Source: Anisakis pegreffii (lineage: Eukaryota; Nematoda; Chromadorea; Rhabditida; Anisakidae). Taken from it: DNA of 64,000 bases. Shown here one piece after another: positions 1-15,100 of the stretch (positions are counted from its first letter, which is position 1; every line of letters begins with the position of its first letter). The notes beneath the pieces were generated by a model. That model had not been told where the DNA came from. It saw nothing but the letters and a program-made list of their open reading frames with translations, and searched no databases. The stretch covers positions 62,001-126,000 of the forward strand of contig JAPYMA010000911.1 in assembly GCA_035041965.1 (NCBI GenBank), written 5' to 3'. The translations under genes and the position numbers were made by a program.

Positions 1-235
1 AATAGAATGATATTCACATGCAATAGCTATGAGAGCGAATACAACACGTCTGAAAAGAATGAGAATCCATGCAAAGCAGTTCGAAGTGAGCGTGTCGTAA
101 ACAAGTCTGACGTGTGCGTGTCACAGACAATAGCTTTGCATGCAATCATAATCGACTGCATGAACACAACGGTCTGAGAGAAGGCCCAGCGATGTCGATT
201 ACCATCATGGACTAAGTGCTAATAAGATTGAACGT
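1..235. repeat. Dispersed repeat, copy 1 (truncated by window edge)
   Basis: This stretch is clearly similar, with small indels, to 8278-8460. Shared blocks include gatagctatgagagcga-type sequence, aaaagaatgagagtccatg, cataatcgactgca and gctaataagattgaacgta. The second copy lies inside the hAT-like MITE at 7821-8576, so this copy is probably a relative of that element. Homology stops at about 235, a few bases from the splice donor of the exon ending at 244. Confidence 0.75.
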
Positions 236-243
236 AAACTGAC

Positions 244-3200
244 CATGACAAATCGTTCCATTGCCAGTATAACCAGCTTTACAGGTGCAAGTGAAACTAC
301 CTCTTGGATTATTCACACATGTTGCGTACTGACTGCATGGAGTGAAAGTCTCACATATATCTATCTGAATCAACGCAGACACTGAATAACTTAGTTCCTT
401 CTATGAATAATGGAGTAACCTAAACTTTCTAAATCCATCAGAAGATCTATCAGCTGACAACATAGAAACAGGGCGATAAGTACGGATATGCTACTATAAC
501 GAATATTCGCATTAAGATTCAACAATTGCCACAGATCATACTGTACCATCCAACTCGATGATAAAGGCTGGTGAACGCCATTTGTTGAATTGATCAATTC
601 TTCGATCACAACCAACTATCTATCCCTTTCAAGATGGAGGATTATATGAATGAATTTTTCAACTCATCATGAAACTCGGCAAATGAGATAATCAAACCTG
701 ACAATTAACAAATGCCTAAAAATTAACCGGTTCACAACCAATTTCAGCGGTACCAACACCACGGAAGCCTTCGTGACATTTACAAGCGAAACCTTCAGAG
801 TTCGGAAGATCTACACAATCGGCATCTGGATGGCATGGATTCGTCAAGTCAGCGCATGTTGGCGTTTTGCAGGTCACGTTGTTTGGTCCTTCAAAAACAA
901 TTGGTATTCTACTGTAGTGGTGAACGAAATTAATTTTAAAATATATGATATAATGTGAAAGCGGTATGAATGACACTTACCAGTACCAACATTAATGGTT
1001 CCAGCACGACAAACGCATTTGTAAAGATTCAGCATATCCACACAAATCGCATTGTAACCGCAAATGCCCAAGTTCTCTTCGCATTCGTTGATCGGCTCAC
1101 ATGCACTACCTACTCTTCGGAAGCCATTATCACAGACGCACTTATACGAAGCGGCTCCTGTATCATTCATAAATAACCACAATAGAATTTTGTTTTAGGC
1201 ACACGGTTTGTTGTAAATCTATGGGCATGAAGCTAAATTTTTATACTGTTTTTGTATTGTTCAAGACATATATCTTTGGTGCTTTTAGTTAAATTGAAAA
1301 TATTCGAGGCAATATATGCTCATGCATTGGGCAAATGATAATGATTAATTGTGAACGAATGACACAATAGAGGATATACCAAATGTGTCAAGTGCTTGTG
1401 TCTGGATACAGTGTGAATGTGCAGCACACTGGCTGTCATTTTCACATTCTGCAATTGGATCACAAAAATTCTCCGGATTTTTGCCCTGTAATTGACTTTT
1501 CTATTATCAACGTTATCCATATCAATCATAATCAGAGAATAATATCCACAGATTTATCTGGTGAATTAATTTTTCGCATCTGTAATTATTTTATCGTTAC
1601 TTCATCTCATTGCATTTGATAGTGAGAGAAGATAATTCAGTCTATTACGTCTCTTTTCAGTCATAATTTGAATCAGTTATGTTTCATGAGCCTTCGCCAC
1701 CTGAAAGAGGATGGGAGAACTCAAAAATGATCTTAAGATATTTCAAGAAGATAAACGACTCAAGAGGACTGGTAAGAGGACTAGAGCACGATAAGAAATC
1801 TTACATAATAGCCATCTTGACAGACACACTGTGGTACTAATTGAGTTGGATTATCACGCGATGGTCGCTTCACACAGAATGCATTTGCACCACATTCCAA
1901 CGCACCTTCATCACAATCGCTCAACGGGATACAGATGTCACCTTTCTTGGTGTAACTTAACAAGACAACTAATTAATTACTGACGTTGAGTGAATGTCAG
2001 GTCATTGGACAGAGTGGGTGGAGCAGGACCATACACAGAACTGACTCCAAAATTCCAAAGGTAAGAGGAGATCAAATAGTTTTGAGACGAGATCGAATGC
2101 AATTTTTAAACAAAAATTTATACCTCTCACATTTGTACCTCATTGAAGAAAGAGGGTTTAAGCTAACCTGAACTATTGGATCACTGACTGAGTTGGTTGG
2201 GTAAAGCCAGTTTTAAAGTGAGGAGCTATCAACTGAGATTGTATCAAATTACGGTAGCATCTTTCACACTATCTAACATAAGTAAGCCACTCACCCATTA
2301 CTACAATTACAAATGAATCCACCAATTGTATTATGACAAATCTCAGAGGATGGATCACAATTGTGTACACCTGCTATGCATTCATTCACATCTGCAATTT
2401 TTCGCTTCATTGATTCCATCTGTTGATAACTTTCAATTTGGACTGATGAAAGGCGAAAAATGTACGCAATTCCCTTGTATTCAATCGTCCGTCATATTCT
2501 CAAATCTTCTGCAGAATCACAATGAAATGAAACTTTTAGGCCATGTAAGCTAACTGATGTGATACAAGAATTCAACTTCTCATTAGGCTGATCACAATTG
2601 CTAGCGCAAAGATACAGATAGTCCGAATAAGAGAACTAATCAACACTTCGATATGCGCAGAAAACAATGCCCGTATCTCGTTTCAATATGGATGAGTTTC
2701 AATATGGATCTGAAATGCCGATCTCATCTCAACGTTCACAACAACTTCATCAGTCAGTCATTCACCTTGACATGCAGTCGTTTGGCCAGGAATCAAGCTG
2801 AATCCTTTCTCTCTACATCTACAACGATAGCTTCCGATTGTGTTCTCACATAATGTTGTCAGCTTATCACAGGCATCGATAAATTCTTCACACTCATTAA
2901 TATCTGTAAACACATCGTCGTTTCCTTACTCGAACAATAGCAAATAACTTCATTAATTGGACAATCAATTGATCAGTGACATTTCAATGTAGGCACATCA
3001 ATGTACACAGTACTGCTTCAGATACAAAAATGAATCACACTATTGAGATTCGGCAATGTTGGAAATCGTCGCTCTGAATTGCAACTGAAGTATTGCCGAT
3101 GAATGAACGACTGACTCTATGTTGCCTCTTAAGTTACTGAATATGATTACTTATTATCCAAGTAAATCCATCGGTCGATATATTTGAAGTTGACTCCTTT

Positions 3201-6200
3201 TGTGATCAAATCTAGTGATCAATAACGACAGGGAACAACAACAGTGTCCTGACGGGGCTGACCGATACGATTTATCAGGGGATGGATAAAAATATCTGTG
3301 AATTATCCTTTCGCTCTGTGCATTAGCTGTTTTCGTATAAGATATGACACATGCATAAGGATATAAGATATGCATGATGAAATAGAACATTTGCATGTAC
3401 TGTTGGATTGATGATCATTTTATCCCTTTGTGCTTGCATGATCACCATGTACTTGCCTTATTGACTCGTAGGATGAAATGCAACTTTCGTATGTCTTCTT
3501 GGATGATTCATCCCTTTGTGATGGATTGTATGCTATTAATCCTTTGTGTTTCGATTATATGATGCAAATAAACACCGCAAATTGCAGCAGCAATAATAAA
3601 CACTGAATTGCTAACCAACGCAAAACTGTTTACTGTCAGTTTGTCTAAAACCATTCGGGCATTGACATTCGAATGATCCGTACGTATTCTTACATTTCCC
3701 ACCACTCTTTGAACAAATATGTGCACCAATCGCTTGACATTCGTCCACATCTGAAAAAGTACAAATGACATCTTCTGCTGTAAATACCTGAACTAGTGAT
3801 TTTCGAGCCTGAAACGAAAGCTGAACATAGTTGTGAAATATAAATATTCTTGAAAAATTCAACAACACTGATGTATCTGCTCAGATCATCTGTTGAAAGG
3901 TTTCCGCTCATGAATTATGGTGGATTAGTTAGAAGGGTGTTGCTTGATGCTTGATACCTTCACAAGTGATGCGATCTTCACTCAGTTTGAAACCTTCTGG
4001 ACAGATGCAACTGAACGATCCTTGACTATTCATGCACTGTACACCAGCTGGTTCGGTTCTACACGGACCAAGACCATCGTTTGTTTGGCATTCGTCAATA
4101 TCTGCAACCAACATTTTTGGTTTCTCTCAGATTTGATGTCAATTTGATGCAAGAAGGCATTTTCCATGCAAAAATTCAAGCAGTTGATATCAGTTCACAT
4201 CAGGACTGATTAAGAGTAGTGAACTGATGGGATCTATAATCAATACAAAACCGAACAGTTTACCATCACAGTATCTAGTAATAGGATTGAATTCGAATCC
4301 TTTTGGACACTGACAAGTCACCCATTTGCCGTACTCTTGTTGCGGGAACAGCGATATGCATATCGACTCCGCGGGACAGTCGTTTCGTGTAACGCAAATA
4401 TCTTCGACTGAAATTTTGAAAACTTTTGATCATTTCTGTCATTAATCATCATTGATCTTGCTGAAAATTTTTTTCGTCTTTCATTGTATTATCTGTTTGT
4501 TTTTGCAGTTAATCCTCCAATATCCTGCAATGTTCATAGCGACGATTCTGTGAAGGTGAAGATTGATAAAGACGACACCAAAATTATACGTTCGCATTTA
4601 TTAACTCCATCGCCTTGATAAGGTTCGTTACAACGGCATTCGTAGAGCGGCGTTTTATCGATACATTCTGCATGCGGATTACATTTCGCAATGCCCAATT
4701 CACATTCGTTGATCGCTGCAAATGAGAAGAAAACGGGAAATAGCTTCATTGAGAATAGGGAAATAGCTAAATTTGATGCTATTCAATATAACAACATTGT
4801 TCAAATGACAATTAGATTTCGACTAAACATATCATCGAATCAACAAATATCGCCATGTAAACCGTAACAACAAAATTTCAGAAAACTAACTGCAGCAGTC
4901 TTCATCAGATGAATATTACTGCTCATATCTTAATGGATGATGGGATGAACGAAGATTATGATATCGAGTGAAAACACTCGAAGAAAATTTTGTTGCTGAT
5001 TAAAACAAGCTGATCGAAACAACGATTCGCATGAATAATGCACATACGTAGACATGCGATGGCTCCATCACCGGCATAACCCACATCACAGGTACAGTTG
5101 TAGACAGCACCGTCAGGTCGTTCGCTCTTCAAGCAGTACGCATGTTCGCTACATTCGTTCGGACACGACGTATTCACAACACAATCACGAAGACCGTGTT
5201 GAATCGACGGAGGCATACACTCACATTCGTATGAGCCAATGCGATTCTTACATTTTGCACTTCGAGGACAAGCTGAATTCAATCGTCCTTATTCATCGTA
5301 AACGTAAGAAGACTGAGCCGAATGGTTGGGACGAATGATAATAGATGAATGGGGTTGCAACTGGAAACTCCCTTCCGAACTGGGAACGACTATAAGGCAG
5401 ACGAAAAACCAGGCGCAGCAAATCGCCTGGAAAAGCATTTTGGTGAGAGATAAAAGTAATAGGCCCGATACTGTAGCTTATACTGAGAAGTCGATCTATG
5501 TAATTGGCGAAAATCGCGATCAAAGATGGAATTGAGGTGATCAAAGTGATGCACTCATAAACATTATATTCTCTTGTCTTGAACAACATTAATATGACTT
5601 TAAAAATTGCATCTCTTGAATTATATTCTGTTTTCTTGAACAATATTAATGTGATTCTCCATATTGATATGTTATCATTAGCATTAAATCATCGCTCTTT
5701 TCAGCATTATGGCGATTCTTAGCATTTCACTTCCTTATCAACTATTAGCTTGAAGAACGGCATCAATTTCGAAATGTGTCTAAGAAATTGACATAGCTAA
5801 AGGCACCATCAATGATTATTGAATAGAAAACTACTATACATACCATCAGGTTGTTCCTCACATTCGTTTATGTCCACACATCGAACAATAATATCGCCAC
5901 GGATTTCTGGTCTAAAACCTTGATCGCACGCACACTTATAACTGCCTAACGTATTCAAACAAGTCGAGTATTCTGGACAGTTGAACTGCAATTTAGTTCA
6001 AGTGAAACTTACTAATGAGTCATGACCAACAAAGACAAATGCGAAACGTTAGAGAACAGCGGATGAAGGATCAGATATAAAACCGACTTGATAACTTAGG
6101 CATTCATCATTATCAACACATCCATTCACAGTGCTAATGAATGCCGGTGAGTTGCACTCACACTGGAAACTGCCCGGTAAATTGATACAGCGTTGTGACG

Positions 6201-9169
6201 GTTGCGTGCAACTGCAAAAATGTTTCTTAGTCTGTTTAATATGTCAAGATTTCACTAATCCATTGCCTATCATTATTGGTGAATAAAAACTGAATCTAAC
6301 TGAATCCAACATTATGAATAATCCCAATAATCTAACATTGTTAATCTTCTGAATCTAATCTAATCTATCACTAATCTTCATTATGAATCTAACTGCTATT
6401 ATAAGATCGCATATTGATCAACAACTATACAAGCGATTCTATGTTGACCTTGAAAAGTGAACCTTTCTAACCAGTTTCACTGAAATTCATTGGGAATCAA
6501 TCCTACCTCAAAGACGATTGACTGAAATGGAATAAATATGACATAAATAACGATAACTATAGCGGAATGATAACTTTGGATAGGTTGAAAACTTTTCATA
6601 ACTGACTTGTTCAAGTTTTGAAGGCATTCATCAATATCCACACAAAGAGTTCCATTCGCATTCAAAAGATAACCCGGTGGACATTGGCACGAATAGCTTC
6701 CAATAGTATTCACACATATAAACGTTAGTCCACATTGTCCGAATCCAATCAAGCATTCGTCAATATCTGTTTGAATTGGTCAGAGTATTATGTCCACTTT
6801 TAGTTACCCACGTATACTTCCTCTTATCAATACATTTCAGCTTATTCATTGTTTATGTCAAGTTGAGTAATTCCTCTCATATGCTATCCGTGACAACAGA
6901 AACCTAATTTTATTCTCTGTGTTCACATTTCTTTATTTGTTTTGCATAGCTTAATTGTTCACTTTATGTGCAAAAATTTCCAATATTGCTTCTAAATCAG
7001 GTACCGTACATGATTTCGAAGTCAACTGATCTGATCAGTGATCAGAGTGATCAATAAGTGAATGAATGCGGGATGAATGCTTCTTAACCTGTGCAATCCT
7101 CGCCTTGATTGAGACGTTCGAAACCTGGCTTACATTCACAGTGATATCTGAGTTTGTCGTTAATGCAAATTTCGTTAGCGGTACATACCTCTTGACCAAA
7201 GTCAAGCGCTTGTAATGCTTTCATACAGAAATCAATTCCTTCAATTTGTACCATGATTATCATCAGCAAGAATATTGCTATTGCAGTTACTCTTTCAGCA
7301 TAGTCATTATAAACATCAATTTGTTAGTAATAAGTGATTACGTATGCATGGTGGTCCTCCAGGAATAGCATCGCCTTCGAAGCCGGTAATACATTGGCAA
7401 TACTGATGCGTGTCATCAACTCGAGCACAATACGCGTTTGGTACTGTCAAGCAATTGTTCTCGCGACTGCATTGTGGCGTATCAACTAAACTCCAAATAC
7501 TTCATTAATTTTCACACTGTATGATAGGAACTGATATTTGAATATCCATTTCAATCACAATTTCGAGCAATTTCTTTTATCTGACTGTGTGGAGTTGCGT
7601 AGAATTCAATGACGATCACTCAATTACGTTCTTCACGTTTCAGTTGCATCATCTTCATTTCTTGAAGTCATTGAAAGTATCAATACAATCGCTGGATGAC
7701 AGAATTTATCGTAACGTTGGCTTGATTAAGAACTCACGATTGAAAGGATTTGCAATCGTTTTCTCATAGTATGTGATTACTCTTATAGTCAGATTCTGTG
7801 ATGTTATGGATTTTCTAGTTCAGTGGTTCTCATAGGGGATGAAATTACCCATTTTGTGTGATTTGAAGGCGTCAGGGGATAATGGAGGGGTCGGGAAATT
7901 ACTATTTCGTGCAGTTATTATTTTGTGACAGAAAGCCACTGTGATGGTGTCTGATAACTCGGTTTAACAGGGTTTTCATTCTTTTCCGTGCTGTTATAAT
8001 CGCTCTCATAGCTTTTATCACCAAAACTGTTCTCTTCTGCTATTTTCTCATTCATTTCACACAACAATTAAAGTCAAATTCTCATTCTATCAAACACACA
8101 CTATAACTTATCATTTGACTGTCGATGGTTGTTCAGTAATTCAATTCAATTGTTGTATTGTTGATTTCGGCTGTCAACCCTCGTCGACGTATGCAGTAAA
8201 TAGTACATGTTACAGAGTGAGAAGTTGATTCGAACTGTGAAGTGAAATGAGATGAAGTGAATGATAAAAACTCATCAATAGAATGATACTCGCATGTGAT
8301 AGCTATGAGAGCGACTACAACGCGTCTGAAAAGAATGAGAGTCCATGCAAAACAGTTCGAAGTGAACGTGTCGTAAACAATAGCCTTTCATGCAGTCATA
8401 ATCGACTGCAATAGTGAGGAACAACTCAACGCCGTCATGGACGTGCTAATAAGATTGAACGTAGTGGTCATCTTGATATAACATATGCGATATCCATATT
8501 TATTAGGGGAGGGGGTAACGGCGGCCTGCCAGTTCATCAAAACGGGTAATGAAGCACCCGATCGTGAGAACCAGTGTTCTAGTTGATCGAACTTACTGTT
8601 GCATCGATGCATCAAGTTTTCGATTTGTCCACGAGGACAAACGCAAGAATAACTTCCAATTGAGTCAACACATTCGGCTGTTGGCTCACATGCTGGTTGG
8701 CCATTAATACCTTCAACGCATTCATTGATATCTGAAAATTTTATTAGTGATTACTTTAACTGTCCACTTCACTCACTAACTTCTAGTTGTAAATCATCTT
8801 GTGAGAAAGGATCATTTTTACGGAAACACTCAGTGGAGGTTCATTGGAAACTAATCAGTTGAAAAATCCATGGAACTTGGTGGTACGATGATGTGTTCCA
8901 TTGAGGGAATCCGCTTAATTGTGAAGACCTGGAGCGATGAAATAATGAATGCAAAGTATGCGAAGTCCAATCCTGTGACTTATCCTTTGGAAATCATCAT
9001 CTGGATGATTAGGCGAAAGCAATACGTACTTATGCACTGCGTTCCATCGGGTGAAAGTGTATAGCCACTTTGACAAGTACAATTGTACTCAGTACCATAG
9101 TCTACGCATAACATATCCACACCGATACACATAACTTCACTCTCACATGGGATACCCAATGGTGTCTTC
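244..9169 (-). other. Distal EGF array of the fibrillin-like gene
   Basis: Exons are near 9029-9169, 8599-8731, 7345-7483, 7089-7235, 6607-6764, 6100-6211, 5843-5986, 5050-5274, 4590-4712, 4264-4408, 3955-4101, 3614-3752, 2770-2905, 2302-2392, 1805-1955, 1380-1485, 981-1157, 728-888 and 244-364. Calcium-binding modules alternate with plain EGF modules. Exon 5050-5274 holds more than one module. Three acceptors here end in AAG: before 7235 (attgaag), before 1955 (cttgttaag) and before 888 (ttttgaag). For the last two the phase of the flanking exons leaves little alternative. The intron 7484-8598 carries a hAT-like MITE described separately. Confidence 0.8.
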
Positions 9170-12100
9170 ACCTGAACTTCAGTTTAGTCGTTTGATGACG
9201 TTAGCGAACCCCGTATTGTTCTGGCTATTGATAGTATTGTTGAATTTGATTGATAGTAAATGACAGTAAATGAAATGAAGTGCTCCAACTTCGACAAGCT
9301 GACAAATGCAAACTAAAACGTGTACCTGGCATTTACAGTGATCAATAGGTATACAGTTATTTTCGAAATCCAGTTCAAATCCTACAGGACAACGACATTT
9401 AGGCACAATTAGTTCTTCGACTCTTGTTGGTCTACATGTCGCATCCCTACCACATCCACCTGAAATTACAATTCATCCGAACTGGCGAACTAATCCATAA
9501 TCCACGATCTTAGTATCCAGCACATCCAATCACACTCTATGCCGCTATTTTCACGCTATCCAATCAGTTGTTTATAAAGGATTCCGATTAACTTATCAAT
9601 CTGATGCACTGATTTAATTCAGCCCTCCTCAACTAGACTAAATTCATCAAACGAACGAAATCTGTGGTATATTAAGCATGCCAAAGATACCGACCGTTGT
9701 CTATAAGACATGGATCCGGAACGCACATATCGACAGCGTTATTGAGGAATCCTTCCTTGCAAACGCAATACGCTTCGTTATACGCTGACTTACAAACCTG
9801 AGTAATAATGTCGCACGGATTGAATGCAGCACATGCATCCATCACTGCAATCAATGAAAATCATTATTTGAGGATTCATTTCCTGGCCGATATTAGAGCA
9901 GATTGTAAAACGAACATTCACAACCCTTTCCGTACGGATCACCGGCATAACCTGGTGCACATTCGCACAGGTAAGATCCAGGTATATCTATGCATTTTGC
10001 ACCGGTACCACATGCTCGTCTCAGTTTGCCGTTCTTCTTGACACCCTGAAGATAGCAACTTTCATGTCGATTCAACCATATCAGTGCCCCTTTGATGGAA
10101 TGAATTGTTTTAATGTCCGGAAGACTTTCATTTCAAATATCTCATATTTTCAGGTTGCGGATGTCCAATTGATGAGTTATAATTTCAAAATGATCCAACT
10201 GTCTAAATCATCACAGATCAACATTAAACGATAGAGATCAATAAGAAACTTGGTCACTCACTTATATCTGTCTACCATACCTGTCTTTCACATTCTTATC
10301 ACGCATCTTACACCTGCTCTTATTAATATTCATATCCTAGTTAATGCTTAAACAAAGAAATATATCTTCAAAGTATTGATTTCACAGAAGTTTCACAAAT
10401 TCACTCAGATTCATACCGTTAAACATTCGTTGATATTCTGACAAGGGCATCTCGTTGGATCTTTGCACTTTCTCGGCTTACGATAGCCATCCTTACATTG
10501 GCACGCGAATGAACCCTCAAGATTGTTGCAAAAGTCTGCTTCGGTTTCTGGACATACTGACGGCTGTGAATTACATTCGTTGATATCTGAAAAGCGATAT
10601 ATCGAATAAAGCGATTGAAGCTTTGAGACGAATGTGATGCGGTGAAAATTACTTGAACAAACGTGAAACTCTGAACCAAATAATTGAAATTTACTGAATA
10701 GAGTCGATTCGTGGATGTAGTGAAACTTCAGAAGGAATAACTGGATTCAAATAAAGATCTACTAAAACTGCTGAGGAGCATGAATGTACTGTAACAAACG
10801 AATTAGATGAAAATTCAATTAGGATACTCAGTTCATTTCCATAGGCAATTAAGCGCAATGGCCTAATCGCACGGTCAAGCAATAGGTCTGAATATAAGAT
10901 GGTTGTTGGTGATCATCAATGCATGTGAACAGATCACAGATCAATCAATGTATAACAGATCAACCAAGTGACCTGCACAAACGTTGGGCTCGATTTGCAT
11001 GTAGCCATTTGGACAAATGCATGTGTAGAAACCGGGACCATTGACGCACTTCATTGGAACGATACCTCCTTTTGAGGCACAATCATTGTTTTCGGGTGAT
11101 AGACACTCGTCGATATCTGAAAATTAAACTGATTGTGAGCCAAATCCGACCCAGTGGATTAGCGCATATCAGAACGTGAGTGATCATCAAAGAGTTGTTT
11201 TGCTCACCAATGCATCCTAGTGGTGTGAGTTCATAGCCTTTCTTACACGAACAATTGAAGGATCCAATAATGTTGATACAAATTTGCGTTTCTCGGTCAC
11301 AATTATCCAAACGTTCACCAGGATCGCATTCATCAATATCTGAATTCTTCATCAATATCAGTATTTTTTTCATCATGTTTCCAGATATAATCGCTTTTTA
11401 AAGTTTTCCCTTCCCTTTATGTCACTCAAAACTTCTTTCCTATTGCTGCAGAGCTGTCGATCAAATTAGTGATAGTGATCAATGTAGTGATAATGATAAG
11501 CGCGACTGAATAATTTAAAACGGACCGAAGCACGTTTCTCCATCACCCATAAAGCCATCCCTACAAACGCATTCATATCCTCCATCAGTGTTAACGCAAT
11601 ATGCATCTGGTGAGCATACGGCGTCACCAGTCGCACATTCATCAATATCTGCAATACCATACCCAGTTTAAGCTTCGAATTGAAATTCTATTCGAATTTT
11701 GGATGAAATGAGTGATTTTGAGCAAAACGTATCACTGGATAGCCGAATCTTCTCCGCAAGTAATGTGCCACTTCTTCAGTGTGATCAAAATTACATCGTA
11801 TTGCTTATGTCAATATTGCTTCGCAATTATCTCATGTGATGAGCATTCTTTAATTTGGGTATTAAGCAGTCGTTGAACTGGTTTAGAAATGGTGTTTTGT
11901 GCATTTCGTCTTGACCATCGTAGACAATCTTACAATCGTTAGTTTGTTAAATGTTTGAGGCACAAAAGAATGTATTCTGTAGAAGAATGAAGCAGTTGAG
12001 CCCGATTGACGACGCACCTCTACATTTGGTGTAATCAGGTGCTTGTGCTTTATAGCCATCACCACAAACACACTCGTAACCACCTTCTGTATTCACGCAT

Positions 12101-15100
12101 GTTGCGTTCTTTAGTTCACAATCGTTCTTACCAGATTCACATTCATTGATATCGATACATACTGGGTTTGTCAATGGACTGCAAATTAGAAAGCGTTCTT
12201 GAATGTCTTGAATGTCATTCAAAAGGATATCCGGATCATTCACCATATGGCAAACGATAACACATGTCTAAAATAACAGTCTTACACTGATATCTGAAAA
12301 ATTTGGAAAATCTTACGAGAGGATGCAAAACTATGCATTTCCTCCTAACGAACCTTCCAACTCTGGCCGTAAAACCGCTGTTGCATCGGCATTTGTAACT
12401 GCCTCGTAAATTAATACATCTTGATCTTGGTGGGCATTGAGCAGCACCAACTTTCAGTTCGCATTCATTCACATCTAAATTCAATCATTTTCTTAAAATA
12501 TCGTTAAACATGCCGTATCATTACACGTAACAAATCCACCCTCTAATGAATTGTTTGCTTTCTAATTTATTGTTTATGACTGAATTCTTGAATGCGATCA
12601 GTTTGAGGTCTCAAATTTTATTCGATACATTATCAAGCAAGTCACTGAAATGTGACTCACACTTCAGCTGAATGATCTGAAGTGTCAAAAGGATGATATT
12701 AGGTGTTGAAATGAAGCAATAAGCTAATGAATGCAATGAAATATTACCGATACATTCACCGGACATGAACTCAAAACCTTTCGGACATTCACACAGGTGT
12801 CTGCCGGGTCCAGTATGGACACATTTCAGTGGCGATACGCATGGTTCCGATTCAGCACATGGATTTATCTCTACAACAAATATCCTCTGTTCGTTCGGCT
12901 CATCAAGTTTATGAGCCCTTACAAACTTATTGTAAACTCATAAGATGTGGAGCCAAACTTAAATAGAACGCAATGCATGACAATACAATTTTTGCATAAT
13001 TCCACAATATATGTCATGCTTGATTTGAGATTCCCATCTGAATCTTATAATCATTCATTTCAGAATGTAGCTCGTAAAGGTCACATCTGATTATAAGTCT
13101 ACAATCCACGAAGCGTTCTTCAACTTCAAAAGTTGAGAAGCAAATTCCAAAGTGACTAGCGAGAAGTGACCTTGGCAAGGTGGTCGAGTTCTCAGCGATT
13201 CCACAGTAACTGGGAAGTCCGATGTTTCTTGCCATCTGTAACCGTTACGACAAGCGCACTGATTGTTCACACAATCTGCGAACTGCGGACATGGGAACGT
13301 GGCATCGCAATAGTTTGGATCTGAAACAACACAACAATACATTGTCATCATCAAATAAATCAGTTCAGAGTATTACTAGATGAAAGCTATCAACGAAGAG
13401 ATGTTAGATTGATGTTAGCGAGTTTGTATGCGATTAGAATGAAGACTGCTTGGTGGAACAAATATGCAAAACGAAATGTTAGAAAACGAAGTAACACTTA
13501 CGAACACACTTGGTTTGACCAATAGCTACAGCTGTTGGAGGACAATAGCATCTGAAGTATGGATCTTGATCGGTGTTTTCACAACGTCCTGGTAGACATA
13601 CTGTCGGCAGTTTCTGGCATATATCCTCACCTCAAAAATTTGTCATATTAAATGTTTTGAGATTTTATGAATCATGCTAGCAGAATCTTCATTGATCACA
13701 TCATGTTATCTATCTTCCGTATTGCTCGGAGGTGATCAAATGCTAATACATTCATCTAAGGTGTTAAGTGGAGTGATATCTTTACGGCACTGTCATCTTT
13801 TGCGACGTTCACATCATCCTTCATTATGAATTCCTTGATATGAGTTACCAGAGGTAGGCAATAGAAACCGTGCTTCCTGTTCTACTCGTCACGATAGGGC
13901 CACTCACACAAGATTTTAAGGGGCGATTCAAGTTACCCGTGAGAAGATCTGATTAAATCATGTTTTCGACTATAATTAGCCAGCGGTACACATAGACTGC
14001 TGTTTGACTAGGAAAAAAGTTTCCTAGAGGTGAATAAATGAAACATACGTTCACAAGTGGGTCTCAGTGGATGTGTGCCTGGCTTAGCTTTGAAGCCATT
14101 TTCACAGACACATCGATATGATGCGAATGTATTCACACAAACACTGTTCTTTAAACATTTGTTACTTCCATCTTGACATTCATTACGATCTGCAACATTT
14201 ATTCATATCTGCCACTTGATCACTTCGTTGTATCGTTTGAACTTATCCACTCAGCTCGTTTCATAATACTATCGCTTTGAATATTCCGAACGTAATATGC
14301 AATTTTATGGATGGGTATCTGTTTCACTTCGGCACGTTACCCAAAACACATTTTTCTGTTCTTAGTAAACTGCCTCCCAAAATTTCGATGCATATGTGCA
14401 AAGTGTTTTGCAATGTGGCTTTGAAATATCAGTGAGAAAATGTTTCGAATAACTCCGTCAGTCAAATGAATGAATTAATGTTCGCTGATCAGTTCACAGA
14501 CCAACACAAGTATCTCCTTCCTTGATGAGACCATATTTACAATCGCATTGATAACTTCCGAGCGTGTTCACGCAAACCTCAATTTGACTATTACAAGCGT
14601 TCTCGCCATCTTTACACTCATCTTTATCTGAAATCATCAATAAATTCGAGTTTCTTCACCAATTAAACAACAGTGACTACTACGAACAGAACGAATATCG
14701 TACAGAATAGGCGTCTGCATCATCTCCAATGAATGATCTACGAATACATCTTAAACGCACTAACCAATACAACTCCTCAGATCATTGGATTTGACAAAGC
14801 CGGCCTTACAATCGCACAGATAGCTGCCGAAAGTATCCACACAAATACCATTCTCAGGATCACAGGCTGACACGTGACGTATACCAATTCCTTCCTTACA
14901 TTCATTGATATCTCAAACGATGGAATATAGTGACGATAACTCAACTGATTAAAAAATCATCGATATGTTGAATGACAAAACCGACTTATATGTGACTTAT
15001 ACACCCGGATGTTTTGTGATATTTTATAATTAACAAAAACAATTCGTACAGGGTCAATACGTGATGATTTGGACGAAATTGATAGTATTCCTAAAACGTA

